The translations under genes and the position numbers were made by a program. Shown here piece after piece: positions 31,806-43,333 of a DNA stretch of 64,000 nt. Position 1 is the stretch's first letter. The number at the start of each line of letters is the position of its first letter. This DNA comes from Closterium sp. Naga37s-1. Taxonomy: Eukaryota; Streptophyta; Zygnematophyceae; Desmidiales; Closteriaceae. Below the pieces are notes generated by a model, which had not been told where the DNA came from, did no database searches, and saw only the letters and a list, made by a program, of their open reading frames with translations. The stretch lies in assembly GCA_947471745.1 (NCBI GenBank), contig CANJKZ010000464.1, forward strand, positions 744,001 through 808,000, in the 5' to 3' direction.

Positions 31806-32791
31806 TGCAGAGATAACTGTTGCAACGTGAGCTAGACTACGGGCAAGGCACGGGTGCTCGTGTGATCTCTGCGTTCATTCCTTAGTCGTTCTGTAGCACT
31901 TGTGCATTCACGGGGCAAAACCGCAAAAGTTTTACTAGAAAAAGTTGAGAACAATGATACAATGAAGTTGGCAAGACAAGACTATATCCAAGCTAGGATG
32001 CAGGTCGGTCGACTGCCAGCGCAGCATGGTCGACCGCGTGCCAGCACGACTTGGTCGACCACGCTCCAGCAGTGCCGAATCGCGTCTTGCCAACGCTGCA
32101 GGTCGACGGCGTGCCAACATCGCATGTCGACGGCGTGGCAGCGTTGCTCCCGCAGAACAGCATCGCACCCGCTTCGCAGGTGCTCGCAGATGATTGGCGT
32201 GCTGTGCCTCGTCACCTGCACAGCGCACACACCATATCGTCCTCGTGCTGACAACTGCATCTGATCATCCACGTCGACCTCGGGATACCATCACCGAGGT
32301 TGGTCTCGCCTAAACCACCTGGGCGACCGTCGCACTCCTCGACAGAACTTCATCACCCAGGTAATCTGGTCGACCGGGCAACCACGTCAACCAGCGACTG
32401 CTTCACGTGCCCGTCGACCAACCGAGTCGACGGCCACCTTCAGTCGACCTTACCAGGTCGACCACACCCTTGGTTAACCAGCTCTAGGCCGACGACACTC
32501 CTGGTCGACCAGTTCCAGGTCGACCAGCACACCTGTCAGCCGACCACACTCAGTCGGCTTCCTCTGGTCGGCGTCACCCAAGTCGACGCCTCCACAGATT
32601 GACCTCCCAAGTCGACCCCCCCAAGGTCGGCGCCCTCCATAAGTCAGCGCCCTTGCACTGGCTCCCATGCAGGTCGACCATTCATGTCGACCAGCTCGCC
32701 CACTGATGCAGGTCGGCTGCTCCCCTCACACCCGACCACGAAGTCGGCTCTGCCCAAGAGAGGACGGGGCTTACCATAACTCCCGTTGATA
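31806..32791 (-). repeat. A3 5' LTR
   Basis: 986 bp, TGCAGAGATAAC to CTCCCGTTGATA on plus. The last base of the CA end is mutated (TA on plus, so TA..CA). Followed by target duplication GAGCA at 32792-32796. Confidence 0.92.
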
Positions 32792-34396
32792 GAGCAGCCG
32801 CTGTCGAGTAGGACCACCGCCAGGTTCGCCTGCACGGCTGCCGCCACAGCCCGGAAGTCCTCGCTTGCCTCCCGTGCTAGCGAGACGGTTGGCTCCAAGA
32901 CGCCGACCAACGAGCACGACGCCTCCCTGTCGCCTCGCCCCTTGCCGCCAAAGGAGGAGTCGGCGTCCCACGCCGAGATCGACTTGGTCGACTGCTTCTT
33001 GCGTGGATTGCTCTCCCGACGAGGACGATGTCTGGCCGACCTCCCTCGTTGTTGTCAGAGTCGCTGCGTTTGGGGCACTCGAAGGAAAGATGGTCGGGGT
33101 CGCCGCACAGCCAGCACTCCCGACGTCGACCGCTATCCTTGGCCGATTTCCCCTTGTCGGCGTCCTTGGCCGGTTTTCCAGCTCCACTACCTTCGCCGCC
33201 TGGCTTGCCATGCTGCCCCGGTCGACTTCCTTGCTTCGTCAGGGTGACGTAGTTCGCCTGCGGCAGGAGCTCAGTAAACCTCTCGGCCTCCTGCATCGCC
33301 TCGTCCCCGAGGATGAACGAGGCCAGCGAGTCCTCGTTGAGCGACCCCCGCGTGCCCGGCACCACCGACGAGCGCTTCATCATGTTGTTGCCAGTTGGGA
33401 GCTCCTTAATGACGTGCCTGATGTACGACGTCGTCGAGTACTCGACGCCGGCCATCCGCATGCTGGTAAAAAATCGTCGAGCCCTGTTGCAGTAGTCGGT
33501 CGCCGTCTCCTGCTCGCCCATCCGCAGATGCGTCATCTGCTCCTCCAGCTGGCTGATGTACAGGTCGTCGGTGACCTGGTATGTCGACGTGATGAACTGC
33601 CACGCCCGGTGGCCGGCGTCAAGGTGACCCCTGCACAACTTCAGGGCGATCTGCACGAGGGCAAGCAACACCGTGAGATGACCGTAAACATCAGCAGGTG
33701 CACAGCGCGAAAATTCGCTCGCAGCTCAGGGTTGCTCGTAGGCGGCGTCGCCACGGTGCCGTCGGCGAAGCACAGCAGCCCGGCCATCTCCAGCAGGGGC
33801 TAGATGGCCTCCTTCCAAGTGAGGAGGTCAGGTCGACCAACCAGCAGCACGGGAATGGTGATCTTGTCCGGCGTGAACTTGAAGTAGCCGTACATTGGCA
33901 CTATCCCACCGCCGTCATTTGGGTCGCCGACGTCGGTGTCACGCTGCTTTGACGTCCTCCGATGTCGCCTTGCGAGGAGCCTGCAGCCGCCGACAACTGC
34001 AGCCCTCGCGCCTGAACGCCGCCGTCTCCACCGGCGTGAATCACTCCTCTCTGCCTCGACGTGCCTCCCGCACTGCTGGCGACTCGATCACTGGCGTTGA
34101 CGCCCACGTCGACGCCGCCTTCGTTGTTCACCGGTCGAGGAGAGGCAGGTCGGGAGGGGTGTTCCGTCGCCCACTTTGCGCGGATGCCTAACTCAACGAC
34201 CTTCAAAAGGAGAGTCTCCCCGTACTCGCCACCTGCGTGGCGTCTCCTCGCATCAGCCAGCCGTGTCTCCAGGGTATCCACTACGCCCGCGTCACCTACG
34301 GAACCCACCATGGTGACTAACGCAGTTGCCGGCCTACGAAGAAGATAGGTAACGTACAACTACGTCAGACTAGACTGAAGGTAAGTCGCGGTGCCG
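32792..34396 (-). pseudogene. gag: A2 gag and N-terminal half of protease
   Basis: Minus strand: 34359-33901 is the Gag start, in which the position that is TGA in A1, A3 and A4 is still CGA (VQARGLQLSAAAGSSQG). 33671-32877 is the capsid-like part (YQVTDDLYISQLEEQMTHLRM, NEDSLASFILGDEAMQEAE) with CCHC knuckle CWLCGDPDHLSFEC at 33075-33116 (plus). Then LAVVLLDSGC at the protease start, cut by A3. One frameshift lies near 33660-33900. Confidence 0.88.
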
Positions 34397-34414
34397 TCCA
34401 CACTCACCGCACCA
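34397..34414 (-). promoter_or_regulatory. A2 primer binding site for tRNA-Phe
   Basis: Minus strand TGGTGCGGTGAGTGTGGA next to the LTR end (TGCGGAGATAAC on plus at 34415). Confidence 0.87.
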
Positions 34415-34698
34415 TGCGGAGATAACTCGTACAACGGGAGCTAGTCTTTGGGGTAGGTACGGGGTAGGAGTGATCGTAGCATTCGTTCCTTAGTTGTTCA
34501 CTTGTGCTCTCTCTACTTGCGCATTCACGGGGGAAATTGGCAAGAGTTTCACTAGCAAAAGTTCACAACAATGGTTACAATGAAGTTGGCAAGCAAGACT
34601 ATATCAGATGCTAGCAAGCATGCAGGTCGACTGCCAGCACAGTATGGTCGACCGCGGTCCAGCACGACATGGTCGACCGCGCTCCAGTAGGGCAAAGT
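34415..34698 (-). repeat. A2 5' LTR, U5-side part
   Basis: 284 bp ending in the target duplication AAAGT (34694-34698). Very similar to 14935-15210 of the 3' LTR. The rest of this LTR lies at 44921-45671. Confidence 0.9.
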
Positions 34699-34936
34699 TG
34701 TCGAGAGACTATCTTAGCTAGGCAATCGGGTTTACCTAGGGCCTAAGCTTAATAGCCTAGGCCAAGGACGTATCGAGTGAGTTGAGCCAAGGGAAGCGAA
34801 AAATGGGTGTGTTAACTATAGCACACAAGGTACAAATAGCAAACTAGCAAAGGTGCACCACCAAACAAGCAAATACATAACTACACTAACACTAACTACA
34901 AACAGTTAAATAAACTATGCAAAACATAGTTTGATA
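34699..34936 (-). repeat. D 3' LTR
   Basis: 238 bp; minus reading TATCAAACTATGTTTTGC...CTCTCGACA (TG changed to TA). Contains GGTGGTGCACC and CATAGTTTATTTAACTG. Confidence 0.92.
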
Positions 34937-35029
34937 CGCCGCCTGAACTGTTTAAAGGTAGAAGTGTAGAACGCCCGTGGAGGGGTACGCCTGGCGGAAG
35001 ACGGCAGAGGGGTAAGTGAGGAGGAGGAG

Positions 35030-35031
<2 letters not shown>
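34937..35031 (-). other. D internal sequence next to the 3' LTR
   Basis: 95 bp, non-coding, GAGG-rich at its right side. A convincing purine tract is not seen; on the minus strand the LTR is preceded by CAGGCGGCG. Confidence 0.6.

Positions 35032-35098
<67 letters not shown>
35032..35098 (+). repeat. (GA)n microsatellite at the 5' side of the LINE
   Basis: Uninterrupted GA dinucleotides over 67 bp, touching the first ATG of the LINE reading frame. Confidence 0.97.
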
Positions 35099-35103
<5 letters not shown>

Positions 35104-37956
35104 CTCAAAAATCCTGGAGAGCTACACCCTCTGCGTGCTGGCACCACTCCTACGCCTGCAGAAATGTCCCGACTGCCCAGGTGCATGGGCGATCCTGCAA
35201 TTCCTCCCGAGGCTGACTTTGCGGCCCCTTCCCGAACCAGTTGAGGGAAGCCGGTGGACAGGGATTGAGGAAAGGCTGCACCAGTTCCAGCAAGGCAGAT
35301 GGGTTCAACTCTTCGAGGAAGCTAAGGTCATCCCGATACGGAGAACCCGTCACGCCACCAAGCCGATGATGCTGGACTCTGCGCTAGGGCAAAAGGACTG
35401 ATGAAGAAAGGTAATATTTCGAAAGCAGTTGCAGCGTTACGGGAAACCCCCCTCGCCGAGGCCACACCAGCGACACTCGCTGCACTGCAGGCGAAACACC
35501 CCGATTTTGCATCGCCCCCGGCAACATTCGTTTCCGGCTACATCCATTCGGAGCTGCGGGTAACCCCAGATGACCTTCGCGAAATACTCAAGCGATGCCC
35601 CAACGGAGTGGGAGCAGGCCCATCAGGCACCTGCTTCGAACACATCAAAGACCCTGCGCTCGCGAGTGAGGAGGTGCTCATACTCCTCGCGCATATTATC
35701 AGCTACCTCCTTAGCACCTTCCAGACCCAGGCGGTCCGCGATTTGCTTCTTCCATCGAGACTCATCGCCCTGGAGAAACCGGGAGGAGGCGTTAGGCCCA
35801 TCGCGATAGGAGAGGCAATACTCCGCGTAGTGGCAAAGGCGGCACTGAGGGAGCTAGCACAGACCATTCGCGAGTACTTCCTCCCCGTACAGTTTGGGGT
35901 GGCAGTTACTGGCGGCGCGGAGTGCATCGTTCACTCAGTCAGATCACTGCTTAAGGAGGACGAGACCCGAGTAGCGCTACAGCTCGATATCGAGAATGCC
36001 TTCAACAGTGTTGAACGACCGGCATTCTTCCAGGCGCTCTCGCAATCAAGTTTGTTATCGCTCCTACCCTTCGTACGCACGTTGTATGACGGCCCGTCTC
36101 GCCTTCTGGTGGACCACAAGCTTGGCGTCGATCAGATCATGAGCAACCGAGGAGTCCGTCAAGGCGATCCGCTAGGCCCGCTCCTCTTCGCAGCGGCGAT
36201 CCAACCTACACTCCAAGGCACGGCAACACTCCTCCCCGAGGTAGCGATCGTCGCCTACGCCGACGACATCACCATTGTGGGCCCTCGGGACGCGGCTTAT
36301 GAGGCCTTTATCACCATCACGAGGGAGCTCAAATCGGTGGGGCTCCGCTGCAACATTGCCAAGTCCTCAGGGTGGGGACCGGACACGGAAGGGAGGAACG
36401 AGATCCCACCTCCGCAGGGCCTGCCGATGAACACCAACGGCATCGGAGTTTTGGGGAGCCCGATCGGCACAGCTGATTTCTGCACAGACCATGCACAGAC
36501 ACGACTCACGGAGGCATCTGCACCACTGCCCCTGATTGCTCAGCTACACCCACAGCACGCTATGCTAATACTCTCGCGGAGCATCTCTCGCAGGATATCA
36601 TACCTGCTGCGGACCACCCCGGCTGCTGTGCTGGAGAGGGAGGAGTGGAGGTCGTGGAGCGAGACCCTGATGGCGACGGCACTGGCGGCGGCGAAGCTAC
36701 GGGTCCCAGCGAGTGAGCTGGAGCAGAGCCTGCTGTGGCGGCAAGGAACTCTCCCCGTCAGGCTTGGGGGGCTAGGCATCATCGACCCTACCTCGGAGGC
36801 ACCTGCAGCCTACATTGCTTCGGTAACGGCAGCCCAACTCCTACTGCGGCAGATGAACCTGCCTGAGGCGTACCTGCTGCGCAGGGCGGTCACTCTGCTA
36901 GACCATGCATGGAGCCCCGCACCACCCGGAGTCAACCAGCTAGCCCCACTGGAGGCGGGGATGCCGGCAACTGCACAGACTGCACTACAGGCGTTCAGGG
37001 AGTGGCCAGCAGGACAGGGCAACCTACAGCTACTACTCTCCCGCCACATTAACGAGAGACGAGCAGCGGAACTGCTGGCTGACACGATCACAGACCGCCC
37101 AGGCACACACCGCGGGCACGCCATCCGCCTCATCAGCCTGCAGGGGGTGGGAGCAGGGGACTGGCTACATGCCGTGCCTTCGAGAGCTGACCTTACATTC
37201 GCCCCTGGTCAGTTCTCTTTGGCAGTGGGCTTCCGCTTGGGCATGTCCTTGCCGGTCACAGTGAAGTACCCCTGCAAGCGAGAATATTCGGACATCACAG
37301 ACACAAGCCTGCCGAACCATCTCCTGAGGTGCGGGTATGGGGGGGATGTGGTCCGCACACATAACTCACTGGTGTACGCGGCACTGAGGATGGCAAGAGA
37401 AGCGGATTTCACATGCTTCCATGAGACGTCAGCCTTCTCCCCACCGATACTCAGGAAGAGAGGGGACCTGGCCATTAGGGACAGGGAGTCAAACGAGACC
37501 TGGGTGACGGATGTGACAGTAACCGACCCCGTGCTTCAGCAACGCGACACGAGAGCACGGAAACCACCAGGATGGGCAGCCGAAGAGGCATCTGCGAGGA
37601 AGCACAGAGAGTATGAGGGGCGGCCGGACTATGTCGGTTTCTTTGGGCTGGCGGTGGAGACGTATGGTGCCCTCTGCGCGGACACACAGCAATTCCTGCA
37701 CCTCTTGGCCACCTCAGCAGCCAAGAAGAAGTACCGCCAGGGGAAGCTGACCACAACAACAGCCCGGCTCACAGCACACTACAGGCAGCGGTGGTCAGTC
37801 ATGCTGCAGCGCTCACAGGCTGCTTCATTCCTAAACAAGTCGAACATTGCGGATGAAGCGGCCTTCCCCCAGGCTGCAAGAGACCACTGGGAGCCTAGCC
37901 TAGGAGATCTCTGGCAGGTACTGGAGGATGAGATGGAGGGGGGTTGGACCCAGTGA
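35099..37956 (+). CDS. R2-like non-LTR retrotransposon protein (RT plus restriction-like endonuclease), one frameshift
   Basis: Frame 35099-35401 (100 codons, KCPDCPGAWAILQFLPRLTL) and frame 35401-37956 (851 codons) are parts of one protein: sense sequence of the second frame is readable back to about 35340, so a frameshift lies between about 35325 and 35395. RT motifs in the long part: PSRLIALEKPGGGVRPIAIG, LDIENAFNSVERP (Asp196), NRGVRQGDPLGPLLF and YADD (286-289). The C-terminal part has Cys625, LPNHLLRC, RTHNSLVY, then RGDL (Asp689) and DVTVTDP (Asp704), the layout of the CCHC and restriction-like endonuclease of R2-type elements. Long frame intact; 5' end possibly truncated. Not a host gene. 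Confidence 0.82.
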
Positions 37957-38290
37957 GACGGATGAACGTTAGGCTAGTCGGTTAGCCATGGCTCACCTGC
38001 GGTAGTCTAGCCCTGCTTGTCTTGTTTGTATGTTTGTCTGTTCTTCTGTTTGTCTATTTGTCTGTTGCTGCCTTGCCTGCCATGCCCTGCCCTGCATTGG
38101 TTTGCCTGCCTTGCCTTGCCTTGCCTTGCCGTGCCTTGCCCCACCCGGCTGTCCTGTCTTGACTATTTGCAGATATCCTACCCGCTACGTGTACCTGCCA
38201 TGCATGTTTAGCTGCTTCAATGCCTAGGCCTGTCTAGCTACTATCCCTGCCATGTCTGTACCCTTATGAACCTATCAATGAAGGACTGCT
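37957..38290 (+). other. LINE 3' untranslated region
   Basis: Non-coding, with TTGTCTGTTTG and CCTTGCCTTG simple repeats. It ends GAACCTATCAATGAAGGACTGCTT directly before a second GA run. No poly-A tail. Confidence 0.72.
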
Positions 38291-38318
38291 TGAGAGAGAG
38301 AGAGAGAGAGGAGAGAGG
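38291..38318 (+). repeat. (GA)n microsatellite at the 3' side of the LINE
   Basis: TGAGAGAGAG...GAGAGAG, the same dinucleotide in the same orientation as at 35032-35098. The LINE is therefore enclosed by GA repeats. Confidence 0.95.
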
Positions 38319-38850
38319 GATGAGGCGAGTAGTTGAGGAGGAGCCACCTGCGGCGAAACCCTCACAATAACCCCCTTTTACAAAAGGGTGAGGTGAGAGA
38401 GTGACGAGGAGAGGAGGTGGGGGGGAGCCAAGCGCGGCGAAACCCCTCTTAGTAGACCCCAAATCCCCACACCCATTCAACCACCCCCCCTTAACCTCAT
38501 CCCCTATAACAGCCGCCCCCTGGGACCGCACCCCCTCCCCCCCTTTCTTTCTCCACACCCCTGCCCCACCCACGGTAGTCCCTGCAGAATCCTTACCGCC
38601 ACCCCCTCAGCCCCCCCCCCCCCCCTCCCCCCCACCACAGAAGCGGGAGGGAGCGAGAGGAAGAGGAGGCGGCAGTTCTGCTCCTTCTCACGGCGGCCAA
38701 ACCCCCAAACCGACTTTGGGGGAGGGGGGGGGTAGAGGGGCGGGCTGCGGAGTGTGCGGCTCGCACTGGCGGTTGTGCTCTGGCGGTGTCTCTGCTGGCG
38801 GTGTCTCTGCTGGCGGTGGCGCTGCTTGCAGAGGCGCTGCAGGCGGCGTC
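38319..38850 (-). other. D internal sequence between LINE and A4
   Basis: 532 bp, C-rich on plus (poly-C near 38611-38631), then GGCGGTGTCTCTGCTGGC repeats that resume beyond A4 at 44184. No coding sequence recognised. Target duplication GCGTC at 38846-38850. Confidence 0.7.
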
Positions 38851-39757
38851 TGTCAACGGGAGTTGTGGTTGGTTGGCCCCGTCCTCGCTTGGGCGGAGCC
38901 GACTTGGTGGTCGGGTGTGAGGGGAGTTGCAGCCGAACTGTCGCAGTAGGCGTGCTGGTCGACGAGGCTAGTCGACCTGCACGATTCACTGTGATGGCGC
39001 CGACTTCAGGAGGGCGCCGACTTCAGGAAGTCGACATGTGAGGGAGGGGCGTCGACTTGGTGACGCCGACTTGGGGAAGCCGACTTGTGGTTGGCTGACT
39101 GCTGTGTGGTCGACCTGGAAATGGTCGACCAGAGGTGGTAGTCGACCTGGGCAGTCGACAGGCCCGAGAAGCTGCACCTTGTCGACGTGGTTGCCTGGTC
39201 GACCAGGTTACTTGGGCGACGGGGTTTGCGAGGTTCGCGACAGTCGTCCAGGTAGATTGGCGAAGACGACCTGCAGTTCGGTGGCATGTGGTCGACATGG
39301 CCTTACAGGTGCAACAGTCGACATGTGGTCGACCTGGCACCGCGCAATGTGTGTGGCGGTGCACGTCGTGCCCAACCTTCACATGGCACCTGCGAAGTAG
39401 GTGCGCGCACATGCGCGTATGGTGGCCTGATGTTGGTGTGCTGGCATGCCAGCCTTGCAGATCGACCGAGGACACCTGAGGACGCCTGAGGTTGACCAGC
39501 TGGCAAGTCGCCTTCATGCTGTGCTGGTGGTCGACTTGCTGTGGGCTAGACTTCTAGGCTTATGTTTTAGTCCACCTTGCCAATCTTGTTTTTTGTTTCT
39601 ATCATTGTTGTGAACTTTGCTAACTGAAACTCTTGCCAACTTCCCCGTCAACCAGCAAGTAGTGTGCGCACTAAGGAAACAACTAACGAACGCAGAGATC
39701 ACTCACGCCCCATGCCTAGCCTGTAGTCTAGCTCACGTTGACAGAGTTTTCTCCGCA
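38851..39757 (+). repeat. A4 5' LTR
   Basis: 907 bp, TGTCAACGGGAG...TTTTCTCCGCA. Diverged subfamily of the A LTR: it has GGCGCCGACTTCAGGA repeated twice in tandem and the CACCTGCGAAGTAGGTG inverted repeat (39389-39405). Confidence 0.92.
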
Positions 39758-39775
39758 TGGTGCGGTGAGCGTGGA
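39758..39775 (+). promoter_or_regulatory. A4 primer binding site for tRNA-Phe
   Basis: TGGTGCGGTGAGCGTGGA, an exact 18-base match to the complement of the plant tRNA-Phe 3' end. Confidence 0.88.
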
Positions 39776-41204
39776 CGGCACGCGACTTACCTTCTGTCTA
39801 GTCCACCTAGTCTTCCCTTACCTAGGTTATGTTCGCAGGCCGGCAGCTGTGCGCGGTAGTCACTATGGTATGCGCCATAGTTGACACGGGGGTGGTGGAC
39901 ACCCTGGAGGCACGGCTGGAGAACGCAAGGAGACGTCATGAGGCTACGGAGTATGGCGACCTCCCCTGGGCGGTTGTAGAGGCTGGCATCCGCGCTGTGT
40001 GGGCGACGGAGCACCCGCCTTCTCGGCCTGCGTCTCCTCGACCGGTGAACACCGAGGGCGGCGTCGACGTGGGCGTCAACACCGGTAGAGGCCAAGTCGG
40101 CAGCAGTGCGGGGGTCACGTCGAGGCAACGAGGTGTGATTCACGCTAATGAAGTCGGCGGCGTTCAGGCGTGAGGGATGCAGTCGTCGGCGGCTGCAGGC
40201 TCCTTGCAAGGCGACATCGGAGGACGTCGAAGCAGATTGTCGCCAATGTTGGCGACCCACGTGACAGCGGGCGGGATTGCACCGAGCTACGGCTACTTGA
40301 AGTTTACGCCGGACAGGATCTTGGTCACCCCTCTGCTCGTTGGTCGACCGGATATTCTCACCTGGAAGAAAGCCATCGAGCCCCAGCTGGAGATGGCCGG
40401 GCTGATAGGCTTCGCCCGTGGCACCGTGGCGACGCCGGAGGACATCTACCCCAACCTGCGTGTGGAGTTTCGCGATGTGCAGTTGCTGACCTTCACGGTC
40501 ATCTCGCGCTGCTGCTCGCCGGGCGTGCAAATCGCCTTGAAGTCATGCAGGGAGTACCTCGACGCCAGCCACCGGGCGTGGCACTTCATCGAGTCGACGT
40601 ACCAGGTCACCGACGACCTGTACATCGGCCAGCTTGAGGAGCAGCTGTCGCACATCCGGATGGGCGAAGAGGAGTCGGCGACCGACTACTGCAACCGAGC
40701 TCGGCGGATTCTCGCCACCATGAGGATGGCCGGCGTGCACTACTCGACGGCGTCGTAGCTCACGCACGTCATCAAAGGGCTCACGAGCAACTACAACCTG
40801 CTGAAGCGGCTGTCAATGGCGCCGAGCACTAGGGCGACACTCAACGAGGATTCTCTCACCTCATACATCCTACAGGATGAGGCGATGCAGGAAGCTGAGC
40901 GGCCCTCGCTGCTCCTGGCGCAGGTGAACTACGTCGCCCCGGCGAGGCAAGGTGGTTGACCGGGGCAGCGTGGACAGTCTGGCGGCGGTGGTAGCAGCAG
41001 GTGGAAGCCGACCAAGGACGCCGGCAAACAGAAGTCAGCCAAGGAGAGTGGTCGTGGAGGAGGAAGTCGACGTCGGGAGTGTTGGCTGTGCGGCGAACCC
41101 GACCACCTCTCCTTCGAGTGCCCCAACCGCAGTGACTCCGACGACGACGAGGCCAAGGGAGGCCGCAGGAGGTCTGGCAGCCGTCGTCCGCGTCGTGGAG
41201 GAAA
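39776..41204 (+). pseudogene. gag: A4 gag
   Basis: Start at ATG 39829 or 39865 in one frame (TMVCAIVDTGVVDTLEARLEN); TGA at 40171-40173 is the stop shared with A1 and A3. The same frame then gives GYLKFTPDRILVTPLLVGR, EPQLEMAGLIGFARGTVATP, VTDDLYIGQLEEQLSHIRM up to TAG 40756-40758 (TAC in A1). A frameshift near 40940 follows, and the CCHC knuckle CWLCGEPDHLSFEC lies at 41080-41121. Gag is long enough to form a capsid if the stops are ignored. Confidence 0.88.
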
Positions 41205-41636
41205 TTGACCAAGTCTTCGACCTCGGCGAACGACGCCGACTCCTCTGCTGGCGGCAAGGAGCGCGACAACAAGGAGGCGTCGTGCTCGCTGGTTGGTGTC
41301 GTGGAGCCGACCGTCTCGCTGGCGCCTGAGGCCGGCGAGGATTTTCAGGCGGTGGCGGCAGCGGTGCAGGCGGATCCGGCGGTGGTCCTCCTCGACAGTG
41401 GCTGCTCGCACCACCTGATGGGGACGAAGGATGCCTTCGTCGACCTGGGGCCAAGCGGCGATGTAAAGCACATGCGCAGCTTCAACGAGGAGTTGCAGGA
41501 CGTCCAAGGCCGGGGCACTGTCGCCCTGCGTGGAGCAGCTGGGAGGCAGGTGCTCGTCCCCAACGTCCCGGGCGTGCGAGCGAACCTGCTTTTGGCCGGC
41601 CAGCTGAAGGAGAACGGCGTGAAGCTACAGTAGGAC
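41205..41636 (+). pseudogene. pol: A4 protease
   Basis: AVVLLDSGCSHHLMGTKDAF keeps the catalytic DSG. LVPNVPGVRANLLLAGQL has lost the LYV of other copies. Stop TAG at 41631-41633 where A1 has GAG. Confidence 0.87.
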
Positions 41637-43333
41637 GGCGACGGGGGACGTCCTCGGTCGGGCGTCCTACACCGGGCGAGTCCTCTGCACCGACCTGCGT
41701 CCCTGCTCGGCGAAGTCGACAACGCCGACGACGGAGGTTGTGGCCCTGCGGGCGATAGTCCCGGCTACGAAGTTGACGCCAGACAGGCCGCATGCGAGGC
41801 TTGCACACCTCGGCATGGACACTATCCGGAGCTTGGCGAAGCACGAGGTCGCCACTGGGCTGGACCTCAAGTCGGCGTCGGGCGACGACTCACCGTGTGT
41901 CTCGTGCGTCGGCGGGAAGCTGGCATGGCACACCTTCCCCGACAAGGGCTCTGACGCCGACGACTTGCTGGTCGTCGTGCACATCGACTTATGCGGGCCG
42001 TTCCGCGTGGCTGCCAAGGACGGCAGCCTGTACTTCTTGCTGCTGAAGGACCGCAAGACCCGCTACGTGTGGGTGAGGCCGGTCGCCAAGTTGTCGGATG
42101 CGCTGCAGGAGTTCGTGCAGTGGCTGGCGGTGGCTGAGCGGCAGACAAAGCGGTCGGTGTTGATGCTGTGCTCTGGCCGGGGAGGGGACTTCCTCGGGAC
42201 GCAGTTCACCGACTTTGTGAACGGCAAGGGGGTCTTCCACGACCTGACCTGCCCCTACACCCCACAGCAGAACGGCATGGCGGAGCGGGAGATGAGGATG
42301 GTGGTGGAGCCGGTGCGGACAATATTGCTGCACATGGGCGTGCAACACCACTGGTTGCACCTCGCTCTTCGGTAGGCCGTCTGGATCCGCAACTGCCTGG
42401 AGAGGTCGGCACTGCCGCCGGGGACGACCCCGTACCAGCTGCTCACTGGAAAGAAGCCCGACCTGCCGCTGGCACGCGTGCGGGGCTGCATGGCACGGTT
42501 CCTCGTCCCCGAGCAGCAGCGTGGTGGGAAGCTGAAGCCGAAGGCTCAATGGGGCTTTCATCTCGGCGTGTCGGAGGAGAGCAAGGGCTGGGAGCTCCTC
42601 GACATCGCCGACAACCGGGTGGTCACCACATCGGACGTCGTGTTCTACGAGACGCTGTTGCTGGAGGTATGGAAGTCGGAGCACGGGCCGGCATCAGGGC
42701 AGACGCGGGTCAACCCGCCGCGGGACACCTCGACGGCGATGCTCCCGCTGCTCGCCGAGGTCGGTGAGCTTGCTGATGAGGACGCCGAGGTCGTCCGCCT
42801 TCCTTCTCCTTCCCCTGCACCCCCTGCCCTACCCCTTGTCGCCGACCTGCGTACGCTGACGTCGACGTTGGCCAACGGCGATGAGGGGAGCAGTGGGCCG
42901 TCACCTGTGGCGCCGGCGAAGTGCATCGCCGGTGGCCAACGTGACAGCATGCAAGTCGGCTTGGGAGCAAGGTCAACGCTGACAGGGGAGCAGCAGGCCG
43001 AGGAGGTGCAGCCGACTTTGGTGAAGCTGGCGAAGGAGACATCGGCAAGGCAGTAGTTGACAGGGGAGCAGGCAGCAGCGAAGCCGACCAAGGAGCAGAC
43101 GGCGACGGGGAAGTCGGCAAGGGAGCTGACTACAGAAGGAGAAATTGGCAGGGAAGCCGACTGAGGTACAGCATGACGTCAAGGGCAACACATTCGGCGA
43201 TGACAGAGGGGAGCAGTTGGGGGACGCGGAGTCCACCGATAGTGACGCCATGGAGGTTCCGCCTGGGCTGCGACGCTCGGGCAGAGAACGGCGGCCGCCT
43301 GACTTCCTGTCCTACCACGTGTGCCGGTTTCCC
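41637..43333 (+). pseudogene. pol: A4 integrase and linker, ending at the LTR
   Basis: Frame 41740-42375: RPHARLAHLGMDTIRSLAK, CVSCVGGKLAWHTFPD, VVHIDLCGPFRVAAKD, then LCSGRGGDFLGTQ in place of RSDRGGEF, so the second catalytic Asp is Gly. NGMAEREMRMVVE has the Glu. TAG at 42373-42375 replaces CAG of A1. It continues at 42478-43056 (RFLVPEQQRGGKLKPKAQWGF), TAG 43054-43056, then a linker with RRSGRERRPPDFLSYHV that stops at the LTR edge. RT and RNase H are missing. Confidence 0.88.

Larger units (their letters stand above)
18934..32791 (-). mobile_element. A3: family A copia element nested in A2
   Basis: LTRs 18934-19927 and 31806-32791, target duplication GAGCA at 18929-18933 and 32792-32796. 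Internal order on the minus strand: primer site, gag, protease, integrase (interrupted by C), RT (next to a solo LTR), RNase H, purine tract. Full set of domains but all with lesions. The two LTRs differ by roughly 7-8% over the part I compared and by one extra 24-bp unit, so A3 is much older than C inside it. Confidence 0.93.

Noticed and set aside
35016..35216. Arg-Glu repeat protein
   Set aside because: Translation of the (GA)n microsatellite into the LINE in a wrong frame.
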